Positions 33,550 to 41,016 of a stretch of DNA of 64,000 bases are shown here, in pieces. This stretch comes from DATEZO01 sp035255485. Its GTDB lineage: Bacteria; Pseudomonadota; Gammaproteobacteria; Burkholderiales; Burkholderiaceae_D. How positions within the stretch are numbered: the stretch's first letter is position 1; each line of letters begins with the position of its first letter. The translations under genes and the position numbers were made by a program. Below the pieces are notes generated by a model. That model saw only the letters and a program-made list of their open reading frames with translations, searched no databases and was not told the origin of the DNA. The stretch spans positions 1 through 64,000 of the forward strand of contig DATEZO010000094.1 of assembly GCA_035255485.1 (NCBI GenBank). The letters are read 5' to 3'.

Positions 33550-34584
33550 ATGAACAACCGGCCAACGATTGCGATCACCTGCGGGGAACCCGCCGGCATC
33601 GGCCCGGAAATTTCGCTCCGGGCCGCCTGGCAGTTGCGCGATACCGTCAATTGCGTGCTGATCGGCGACGCGGCGCTGCTGGCGCTGACCGCCGGCGAGA
33701 TCGACCCCGGCCTGCGCCTGGCCGCCTTGTCGACGCAGGCGCTGCGCAATGGCGGGTTGCCGCATCTGCCGACCGGACAACTGGTCGTGATCGATTGCCC
33801 GCTGGCCGAGCCGGCAGTTCCGGGCCGGCTCGACAAGCGCAACGCCCGAGCGCTGCTGCAAACGCTCGACGTCGCGATCGCGGGCGCGCTGCACCAGACC
33901 TTCGATGCGATCGTCACCGCGCCGTTGCAGAAAAGCGTGATCAACGACGCCGGCATGCCGTTTACCGGTCATACCGAATACCTGGCGGAAAAGACCGGCA
34001 CGCAGCAGGTCGTGATGATGCTGGCCGGCGGCACGCCCATGCTGCGCGTTGCGCTCGCTACCACGCACCTGGCGCTGAAGGATGTGCCGGCGGCGATTAC
34101 GTTCGACAGCTTGCTGCGCACGATTGGCATCCTGCATCATGATTTGCAGCGCAAGTTCGGGTTGGCCAAGCCGCGCATCCTGGTGGCTGGCCTGAATCCG
34201 CATGCGGGCGAGGGCGGCTATCTGGGCCGCGAGGAAATCGACGTGATCACGCCGGTGCTGCAGGCGGCGCAGGCGCAGGGGATCGATGCCAGCGGCCCGT
34301 ATCCGGCCGACACCCTGTTCCAGCCGAAATACCTGGAGCATGCGGATTGCGTGCTGGCGATGTACCACGATCAGGGCTTGCCGGTCCTGAAGCATGCGAG
34401 CTTCGGGCGCGGCGTAAACATTACGCTCGGCCTGCCGATCATCCGTACTTCAGTCGACCATGGCACGGCGCTTGATCTGGCGGTAAAGGGCGTTGGCCAT
34501 GCCGACCACGGCAGCATGGTCGAGGCGATCAGGGTCGCGGCGCAGATGGCTGCCGCAAGCGCCGGCGCATTGCCCAGGTCTTGA
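33550..34584 (+). CDS. pdxA: 4-hydroxythreonine-4-phosphate dehydrogenase
   Basis: A 344-residue NAD-dependent, metal-dependent enzyme of pyridoxal phosphate synthesis. ITCGEPAGIGPEIS at the N-terminus, the GHTEYLAEKT stretch with a metal-binding His, GLNPHAGEGGYLG and MYHDQGLPVLKH are family hallmarks. An in-frame ATG at 33514 overlaps the surA end and would add 12 unlike residues. Placement between surA and rsmA matches E. coli. No frameshift or missing residue seen. Confidence 0.95.
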   Translation: MNNRPTIAITCGEPAGIGPEISLRAAWQLRDTVNCVLIGDAALLALTAGEIDPGLRLAALSTQALRNGGLPHLPTGQLVVIDCPLAEPAVPGRLDKRNARALLQTLDVAIAGALHQTFDAIVTAPLQKSVINDAGMPFTGHTEYLAEKTGTQQVVMMLAGGTPMLRVALATTHLALKDVPAAITFDSLLRTIGILHHDLQRKFGLAKPRILVAGLNPHAGEGGYLGREEIDVITPVLQAAQAQGIDASGPYPADTLFQPKYLEHADCVLAMYHDQGLPVLKHASFGRGVNITLGLPIIRTSVDHGTALDLAVKGVGHADHGSMVEAIRVAAQMAAASAGALPRS

Positions 34585-34708
34585 AAAATTCTGTCGTGTC
34601 CGCGCAGGGCGCTGCAGGGATTTCGCAGGGCAATGCGCCACGGCCATCCTGCTTCACTGCCTGCGGTATCCTGCGCGGGCACGGCGGGGACTGATCCCAT
34701 AACAATCC

Positions 34709-35482
34709 ATGAAACACATTCCACGCAAACGCTTTGGCCAGAATTTCCTGACGGATGAGGGCGTGCTGCACGACATTATCCGCGTCATCGATCCGCAACC
34801 CGACGATGCGATGGTCGAAATCGGTCCCGGCCTGGCGGCCATGACCCGCCTGCTGCTGGAATCGCTCAGGCAACTGCATGTGGTCGAGCTCGACCGCGAT
34901 CTGGTGGCGCGGCTGAAGAAAATCTTCGCCGCGGACCGCCTGATCATCCATGAAGGCGATGCGCTGCAATTCGATTTCACGACGATTCCGGTTGCGCCCG
35001 GACGCAAGCTGCGGGTGGTGGGCAATCTGCCCTACAACATATCGAGCCCGCTGCTGTTTCATCTGACGCAGATCGCGCCGCAGGTGCAGGACCAGCATTT
35101 CATGCTGCAAAAGGAAGTGGTCGAGCGCATGACGGCGTCGCCCGGCGGCAAAGCTTACGGCCGTCTGTCGGTCATGCTGCAGTGGCGCTATCGGATGGAG
35201 CTGATGTTCGTCGTGCCGCCAACCGCATTCGATCCGCCGCCGCGAGTGGAATCCGCCATCGTGCGCATGCTGCCGATTGCACAGCCGCTGGCCTGCGATC
35301 AGGGACGACTGGAGCAGGTGGTGATGAAAGCCTTTTCGCAGCGGCGCAAGGTGATGCGCAATTGCGTCGCCGGCATGTTCACCGAAAACGACTTGATCGA
35401 TGCTGGTATCGATCCGCAGGCACGGCCGGAAACGTTGTCGCTCGAACAGTTTGTTGCCCTGGCGTATCGGTTGCCGGCCTAG
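34709..35482 (+). CDS. rsmA: 16S rRNA dimethyladenosine transferase RsmA (KsgA)
   Basis: A 257-residue methyltransferase that dimethylates A1518 and A1519 of 16S rRNA. KRFGQNFLTDE at the N-terminus is the KsgA start. The AdoMet-binding motif is VEIGPGLAAMTRLL, and the catalytic NLPY motif appears in VVGNLPYNISSPLLF. PTAFDPPPRVESAIVRM is also typical. It is the last gene of the lptD-surA-pdxA-rsmA group, with 124 bases after pdxA. apaG and apaH do not follow as they do in E. coli. Confidence 0.95.
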   Translation: MKHIPRKRFGQNFLTDEGVLHDIIRVIDPQPDDAMVEIGPGLAAMTRLLLESLRQLHVVELDRDLVARLKKIFAADRLIIHEGDALQFDFTTIPVAPGRKLRVVGNLPYNISSPLLFHLTQIAPQVQDQHFMLQKEVVERMTASPGGKAYGRLSVMLQWRYRMELMFVVPPTAFDPPPRVESAIVRMLPIAQPLACDQGRLEQVVMKAFSQRRKVMRNCVAGMFTENDLIDAGIDPQARPETLSLEQFVALAYRLPA

Positions 35483-35736
35483 CGCTGCTGCATCGCAAGC
35501 GGATATCCCTTGGTCTGAGGAACAGTGTCTTGCCTTTCCATTGAAGGGCGGAAGCACGTCATGCGTGGTCATCCTGATATTGCTTGCAGTAATGCATTTG
35601 GGGTACTGTAACGACCTTCGCTTTGCCGGAACCAGCCGCCTTGCCGATGCGTCGGCATGGCTGCCGGATCGGCAATATCAAACCGATATGCACCGCCTTT
35701 CGCAATTTCATCTTCTTTATCTGCCCGGAGCCGCAC

Positions 35737-36501
35737 ATGCCTGACACCGATAACATCAAAGACAACATCGTTCATGCGCCGCATCTGCCGTTGACGGATT
35801 ACTATCGCAATGAAGAAGAGCGGCGCGGCTGGGTCGGGAAGATGTTCGACAGCACCGCTGCCGACTACAACCGCATCGAAACCATTCTCGGATTGGGATC
35901 GGGTTCCTGGTACCGCGGCCAGGCATTGTTGCGCGCGGGGCTGAAGCCGGGCATGAAGATGGTCGATGTCGGCGTCGGCACCGGACTGGTGGCGCGGCAG
36001 GCGGCAAACATCGTCGGCGATCCCGCGCTGGTGACAGGAGTCGATCCGAGCACGGGCATGCTGCAGAATGCGCAAGTGCCGGCAGGCGTCAAGCTGGTCC
36101 AGGGCACGGCCGAACAGATTCCGTTTCCCGACAACACCTTCGACTTTCTCAGCATGGGCTATGCATTGCGGCATATCAGCGATCTTTCCGTGGCGTTTGC
36201 CGAGTTCCATCGCGTGCTGAAGCCAGGCGGCCGGCTGTGCATCCTGGAAATCACCTGCCCGGAAAAACCGTTCCGGAAAATGCTGCTGAAAGCCTATATC
36301 AAGGGCGTGGTGCCGACTCTGGCCCGCCTCGCTTCGCGCAGCGGCAATACCTCGCTGCTGTGGCGTTATTACTGGGATACGATCGAAGCCTGCGCCGCGC
36401 CGGCCAGCGTGATGCATACGCTCAAGAACGCCGGGTTCGCCAATGTCGATCGCTATCTTGAACTTGGCGTATTTTCGGAGTATCGCGCCCTGAAAAAATG
36501 A
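35737..36501 (+). CDS. UbiE/COQ5-like class I methyltransferase
   Basis: A 254-residue AdoMet-dependent methyltransferase. Motif I is MVDVGVGTGLVARQA; GVDPSTGML, FDFLSMGYALRHISD and HRVLKPGGRLCILE follow as in UbiE/COQ5. It differs from canonical UbiE, so C-methylation of quinones is unproven. GGAG eight bases before the ATG supports the start; an upstream extension to 35623 lacks homology. It lies 360 bases before the aryl polyene acyl carrier protein gene on the same strand and could be an outlying pathway member or an independent gene. Confidence 0.8.
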   Translation: MPDTDNIKDNIVHAPHLPLTDYYRNEEERRGWVGKMFDSTAADYNRIETILGLGSGSWYRGQALLRAGLKPGMKMVDVGVGTGLVARQAANIVGDPALVTGVDPSTGMLQNAQVPAGVKLVQGTAEQIPFPDNTFDFLSMGYALRHISDLSVAFAEFHRVLKPGGRLCILEITCPEKPFRKMLLKAYIKGVVPTLARLASRSGNTSLLWRYYWDTIEACAAPASVMHTLKNAGFANVDRYLELGVFSEYRALKK

Positions 36502-36861
36502 ATTTTGTAGAGAGTATAGGTAAAAATAGTGCGATATTCGCAATGAAAACGCGGGTATTTTAGAATACATGGCCGTGTATGCAGATGCTCCAGGAGCTGC
36601 GCAAAACCGCATTCACGGGTATTCCGGCTCCCGGCAAGCCTTGCCGGAGCATCCAGCCCGCAGGCATCGATCATTTCGGACTGGCAAATGAACGATGCGT
36701 TGCCGCATCAATTGCAAATCCTGCATCGGGAGGGCAACGGAAAAGGGTTGAGCCGGCGGAAGATGGGCTGGTAACATGACGGACTCTCTTCAAGCAATGG
36801 TTTCTTTGCGAAAAAGCAAGGCGGACGTTGCTTGTTTCAGTTATTAGGCAATACGGAAATC
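36502..36861. other. Leader region of the aryl polyene operon
   Basis: About 360 bases upstream of the acyl carrier protein gene. The first 70 bases are AT-rich and may contain the promoter. A 23-codon reading (ATG 36776, stop 36845-36847) beginning MTDSLQAMVSLRK ends 14 bases before the acyl carrier protein ATG; its status is uncertain. Confidence 0.4.
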
Positions 36862-37146
36862 ATGACTATTGACACTAGCGCGACTTATGATGTCGCATTG
36901 CAACATGAGGTTGCAGAGCTCATCGTGCAGGCATTGAATCTCGATGTCGGCGCGGATCAGATCCACCCGGACGACCCACTCTACGGTGATGGTCTGGGAC
37001 TGGATTCGATTGACGTGCTGGAAATCGCCCTGGTGGTTTCCAAGCAGTACGGACTGCAACTGAAGGCTGACAATGAAGACAACCATCGCATTTTCAGTTC
37101 GCTGCGCAGCCTGACCGAATACATCGGCATCCAGAGATCAGCCTGA
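36862..37146 (+). CDS. Acyl carrier protein of the aryl polyene pathway
   Basis: A 94-residue acyl carrier protein. The phosphopantetheine-bearing serine is in GDGLGLDSIDVLEIAL. The four-helix pattern and length match XanC of Xanthomonas and ApeE/ApeF of E. coli, which carry the growing polyene. ACGGAAAT precedes the ATG. It is the first gene of the cluster and its stop overlaps the next ATG (TGATG). A second carrier protein, usual in APE clusters, was not found. Confidence 0.9.
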   Translation: MTIDTSATYDVALQHEVAELIVQALNLDVGADQIHPDDPLYGDGLGLDSIDVLEIALVVSKQYGLQLKADNEDNHRIFSSLRSLTEYIGIQRSA

Positions 37147-37784
37147 TGTTCGAAGCGCTTCGGCTTGGGCGCTGGATCGCCGCCGGCGCGCTGGCGCTGG
37201 GCTACGCCCTGCTTGCACATCACACCAATACGGCCGCTGGCACCGCGACGCTGGGCGTTCTGCTGGCGCTGGCGCCGCTGGTACTGGCGGCGCTATCGCT
37301 GGCATGGCATGCGCGGCGCCGGATTGCCATGCTGGCGCTGTTCGGCCTCGGCTGCGCCGCGCTGGCGGCAAACTGGAGCGTACTGACGCATCATTACGAC
37401 CGGATTTACTGGTTCGAACATGCCGGTACGGAATTGATTCTCTGCCTGACCTTCGGCCGCACGCTGGCGTCCGGCCGCGAGCCGATGTGCACCACTTTCG
37501 CCCGGGCAGTGCACGGCACGATCACGCCGACGCTGGCGCGCTATTCGCGCCAGGTGACGGTGGCATGGGTCGGGTTTTTCGGTGCGATGGCGGCGGCTTC
37601 GACTACGATTTTCCTGGTCGCGCCGTTATCCGTATGGTCCGCCTTCGCCAATTTCTTTACCGCGCCATTGATCGCAGCCATGTTCGTGCTCGAATACCTG
37701 GTCCGGCGATATTTGCATCCGCACATGGAGCACGCGCACATCCTGGATGCAGTCAAGGCCTTCTGGAAAGCGCCTGCCGGCTGA
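37146..37784 (+). CDS. COG4648-type membrane protein (ApeG-like)
   Basis: A 212-residue polytopic inner-membrane protein with about five to six helices (around 10-30, 35-55, 60-78, 130-150, 155-180). REPMCTTFARAVHG in the middle and HPHMEHAHILDAVKAFW at the end are typical of the COG4648 family found in almost all aryl polyene clusters (ApeG). Its molecular function is unknown; it may organise the synthase at the membrane. Its ATG overlaps the acyl carrier protein stop by one base. Confidence 0.85.
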   Translation: MFEALRLGRWIAAGALALGYALLAHHTNTAAGTATLGVLLALAPLVLAALSLAWHARRRIAMLALFGLGCAALAANWSVLTHHYDRIYWFEHAGTELILCLTFGRTLASGREPMCTTFARAVHGTITPTLARYSRQVTVAWVGFFGAMAAASTTIFLVAPLSVWSAFANFFTAPLIAAMFVLEYLVRRYLHPHMEHAHILDAVKAFWKAPAG

Positions 37785-37815
37785 CGTTGCGCCGGATCGA
37801 AAAGGAGGTTCCATC

Positions 37816-39174
37816 ATGCCCGTTTTCCCCCTGATTACCCACCCGCATGCCGATAGCGTGATCGCCTGGCGCAACGGCCGCCCGATCACGGCCGCCCGTT
37901 TCCTGTCCGAGGTGGCGCAACTGCGCGCGCAACTGCCCGCCGGCAGCCACATGCTGAATGCCTGCGGCGACCGCTACCGCTTCATGGTCGGCCTGGCCGC
38001 CGCCATGACCAGCCGTAAAGTCAGCCTGCTGCCATCGACGCAGACGCCGGAAATGATCCGGCAGATGGCGCTGTTCGCGCCGGATGCGTTTTGCCTGACC
38101 GATAGCAGGGATTGCCCGATCGCGCTGCCGCAGATGCATTATCCGGCGCTGGCCGAACAGGATGAGGGCGGCGAATTCGTGGTGCCGCAGATCGACGCCG
38201 GGCAACTGATCGCCTATGTCTTCACCTCGGGCTCCACCGGCGTGCCGATGCCGCACCGGAAAACCTGGGGCGCGCTGGTGCGCAACGTGCAGGCCGAAGC
38301 GCAGCTGTGCGGCCTGCACGATGGCCGCCGGCATGCCGTGATCGGCACCGTTCCGCCGCAGCACATGTACGGCTTCGAATCGACGGTATTGATCGTGATG
38401 CAAAGCGCCAATGCGCTGGTCGCGGGAAATTCCTTCTATCCGTCCGATATCTGCCATGCGGTCAGCTCGACGCCGCGACCGCGCACGCTGGTATCGACGC
38501 CGGTCCATCTGCGCTCCGTGATCGGCGCCGGCCTCGACATACCGCAAGTGGATCTGCTGGTGTCGGCGACCGCGCCGTTGTCGACGGCGCTGGCCGAGGA
38601 GCTGGAACAGGCATTTCGCGCGCCGCTGCTGGAAATTTACGGCAGCACCGAAACCGGGCAGATCGCCGTGCGCAATTCCACCCGGACCCAGGAATGGCGA
38701 CTGTTTCAAGACGTCCGCCTGACGCAGCGGGACGGCGTCACCTGGGCCTCCGGCGGCCATGTCGAACAACCGGTGCCGATGAACGACGTGATCGAAAGCG
38801 TGGATGACACGCGCTTTCTGCTGCACGGACGCACCGCCGACTTGGTCAACATTGCCGGCAAGCGCAATTCGCTTGCGTACCTGAACCTGCAGTTGCATGC
38901 GATCGCGGGCGTGGTCGACGGGGCATTTTTCATGCCGGACGAAGCGCACGCCGATGGCGTGACACGCCTGACCGCATTCGTGGTGGCGCCTGGAATGAGC
39001 GCGGCGACGATCACGGCGGCGCTGCGCGAGCGCATCGATGCGGTATTCCTGCCGCGTCCGCTGGTATTGGTCGATGCATTGCCGCGCAACGCTACCGGCA
39101 AATTGCCGCGCGAGGCGTTGCAGGCGCTGGCGACAGCCCGCAATGGCCCATCCGGCAAAGGGAATCCGGCATGA
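37816..39174 (+). CDS. AMP-dependent acyl-ACP/CoA ligase (ApeH/XanA2-like)
   Basis: A 452-residue adenylate-forming ligase, expected to activate the aromatic starter acid and load it onto the acyl carrier protein. The ATP loop YVFTSGSTGVP stands near residue 137, IYGSTETGQIA is the A5 motif, and LHGRTADLVNIAGKR is A8-like. The catalytic lysine is in RNATGKLPREAL near the C-terminus. AAGGAGG immediately before the ATG fixes the start. Hydroxybenzoate is the likely substrate given the nearby chorismatase; this is inference. Confidence 0.88.
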   Translation: MPVFPLITHPHADSVIAWRNGRPITAARFLSEVAQLRAQLPAGSHMLNACGDRYRFMVGLAAAMTSRKVSLLPSTQTPEMIRQMALFAPDAFCLTDSRDCPIALPQMHYPALAEQDEGGEFVVPQIDAGQLIAYVFTSGSTGVPMPHRKTWGALVRNVQAEAQLCGLHDGRRHAVIGTVPPQHMYGFESTVLIVMQSANALVAGNSFYPSDICHAVSSTPRPRTLVSTPVHLRSVIGAGLDIPQVDLLVSATAPLSTALAEELEQAFRAPLLEIYGSTETGQIAVRNSTRTQEWRLFQDVRLTQRDGVTWASGGHVEQPVPMNDVIESVDDTRFLLHGRTADLVNIAGKRNSLAYLNLQLHAIAGVVDGAFFMPDEAHADGVTRLTAFVVAPGMSAATITAALRERIDAVFLPRPLVLVDALPRNATGKLPREALQALATARNGPSGKGNPA

Positions 39175-39485
39175 GCAGCGGCCAGGCGCCATTGGCGATT
39201 GCGGCCGATCATCCCGCATTCGCCGGACATTTCCCGGGTGCGCCGATCGTTCCCGGCGTGGTGCTGCTCGATGCAGCGCTGCATGCCATCGGCCGGCAGA
39301 TCGGAACCGACTTGTCTGCCTGTCGTATCGGCACGATGAAATTCCTGCGCCCGGTCGGTCCCGGCGAGCCGGTCAGCGTACGCTATGAAACGCTCGACAG
39401 CGGCGCGCTGCGCTTCGATCTCCTGAGTGCGGGCCACAAGGTGGCGACCGGATCGATCCGCCTGCCTGAAGTGGCGGCGCCATGA
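39171..39485 (+). CDS. Hotdog dehydratase-like protein (ApeI-like)
   Basis: A 104-residue FabA/FabZ-like hotdog protein. HPAFAGHFPGAPIVPGVVLLDAAL carries the catalytic-type histidine and the PGxPIxPG loop of 3-hydroxyacyl-ACP dehydratases; IGTMKFLRPVGPGE follows. It corresponds to ApeI. It probably dehydrates the beta-hydroxyacyl intermediate in each polyene cycle, alone or with the second dehydratase at 47705. It overlaps both neighbours by 4 bases (ATGA). Confidence 0.85.
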   Translation: MSSGQAPLAIAADHPAFAGHFPGAPIVPGVVLLDAALHAIGRQIGTDLSACRIGTMKFLRPVGPGEPVSVRYETLDSGALRFDLLSAGHKVATGSIRLPEVAAP

Positions 39486-40420
39486 CATCGCAACCGCAGC
39501 GCACGGCCGGCTGGATGCGCAGCCCGGAGCGCAGCAACATGCTGATGCTGCGCATCATGACCTGGATTTCGCTGCATCTGGGGCGATCGGCCAGCCGCGC
39601 GGTATTGCACCTGATTGCCGCGTATTTCCTGCTGTTCGCACCGGCCAGCCGCGCCGGTTCGCGCGGGTATTTGCGCCGGATCCTGCCGCATCCGGTGCGC
39701 TGGGCCGACCTCTACCGGCATTTTTTCTGGTTCGCCACCACCATCCACGACCGGGTCTACCTGCTCAACCAGCGCTTCGACCTGTTCGACATCACGGTGC
39801 ATGGCGAGGCGCTGATGCAGAAGTGCGTGGCGGACGGACGCGGCGTGTTCCTGATCGGCGCGCACATGGGCAGCTTCGAAGTGATCCGTGCGCTCGGCCG
39901 GCGCCATGCCGGGCTCAAGGTGGCGATGGCGATGTATGAAGAAAACGCGCGCAAGATCAACGACATGCTGGCGGCAATCAATCCGGCTGCGCAACAGGAT
40001 GTCATCGCGCTGGGCCGGATCGATGCGATGCTGAAAATCAGTGAAGCCCTGGATCGGGGCGCTCTGGTCGGCATGCTGGCCGATCGCACCCTGCGCGATG
40101 ACGCGACACTGGCGGTGCCGCTGCTCGGCAGCCCTGCGCCGCTGCCGCTCGGCCCGTGCCGGATGGCGGCGATCCTGCGGCGGCCGGTGATCTTCATGAC
40201 CGGCCTGTATCTGGGGAAAAACCGCTACGAGATCCATTTTGAAATGCTGGCCGATTTTTCGCAGGTTGCACGGACGCAGCGGCAGGCGGAAATCGAGCGC
40301 GCGGTGGAGCGTTACGCTGCCCTGCTTGAAAAATACTGCCGGCGCGCGCCCTATAACTGGTTTAATTTTTTCAATTTCTGGCAATTCGCCTCCGCAACCG
40401 GCAAAGACCCTGATCAATGA
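39482..40420 (+). CDS. LpxL/HtrB-type acyltransferase
   Basis: A 312-residue acyltransferase of the lipid A lauroyl-transferase fold (ApeJ C-terminal or XanD-like). The HX4E motif is AHMGSFE near residue 126; ADRTLRDDA and YLGKNRYEIHFE follow as in LpxL. One N-terminal membrane segment (about 40-58) is present. In aryl polyene pathways such enzymes help attach the polyene to the lipid anchor in the membrane. It overlaps both neighbours by 4 bases. Confidence 0.85.
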   Translation: MTSQPQRTAGWMRSPERSNMLMLRIMTWISLHLGRSASRAVLHLIAAYFLLFAPASRAGSRGYLRRILPHPVRWADLYRHFFWFATTIHDRVYLLNQRFDLFDITVHGEALMQKCVADGRGVFLIGAHMGSFEVIRALGRRHAGLKVAMAMYEENARKINDMLAAINPAAQQDVIALGRIDAMLKISEALDRGALVGMLADRTLRDDATLAVPLLGSPAPLPLGPCRMAAILRRPVIFMTGLYLGKNRYEIHFEMLADFSQVARTQRQAEIERAVERYAALLEKYCRRAPYNWFNFFNFWQFASATGKDPDQ

Positions 40421-41016
40421 ACGTTACATCGATACGGCCGGTGTTCCGCCGCACTTTCCTTTTTCTCCTGGCCATTGCATTCTGGCCGGCGCTGTCGATG
40501 GCGGCGGACTGGGATATCGACCAGCTGATGCAGTCGATGGGCAAGGTCGCCTCCGGCCGCGCGACCTTCATCGAGAAAAAAACCATGGCGATGCTCGAAC
40601 GGCCGGTAGAGTCGTCGGGAGAACTGCTGTATACCGCTCCGGACCACCTGGAAAAACGCACCCTTAAACCGAAGCCTGAAACCATGACGATCGACGGCGG
40701 CACGCTGACCATCGAACGCGGGCGCCAGAAGCTGGCGGTGCAACTGTCGGAGTATCCGGAACTGGCCGGTTTCCTCGATAGCATCCGTGGCACGCTGGCG
40801 GGCGACCGCAAGGCGCTGGAACGGGTGTTCAGGCTGCAGCTGGAAGGCGGCGCGGAGCGCTGGCAGCTGTCGCTGACGCCGACCGATGGCAAGATGGCGA
40901 CCACGATTCATCTGATCCGGATCGCCGGCAGCCGCGACAACGTGCGCCGCATCGAGATCATCCAGACTGACGGCGATCGTTCGGTGATGACGGTCACGCC
41001 CGTCGCCACGCCATGA
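40417..41016 (+). CDS. LolA-like outer-membrane lipoprotein carrier (ApeL-like)
   Basis: A 199-residue periplasmic protein with a signal peptide (about 1-29, FLFLLAIAFWPALSMAA) and a LolA/LolB-type fold. VASGRATFIEKKTMAMLERPVESSGELLYTAPDHLEK is the family pattern. In aryl polyene clusters it precedes the MMPL exporter, as here, and probably carries the lipid-linked polyene across the periplasm. ATGA overlaps on both sides show tight coupling. Confidence 0.87.
   Translation: MNVTSIRPVFRRTFLFLLAIAFWPALSMAADWDIDQLMQSMGKVASGRATFIEKKTMAMLERPVESSGELLYTAPDHLEKRTLKPKPETMTIDGGTLTIERGRQKLAVQLSEYPELAGFLDSIRGTLAGDRKALERVFRLQLEGGAERWQLSLTPTDGKMATTIHLIRIAGSRDNVRRIEIIQTDGDRSVMTVTPVATP

Noticed and set aside
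37753..39219. Minus-strand reading of 488 codons
   Set aside because: Antisense to the AMP ligase gene, which has intact ATP-binding motifs; the shadow has none.
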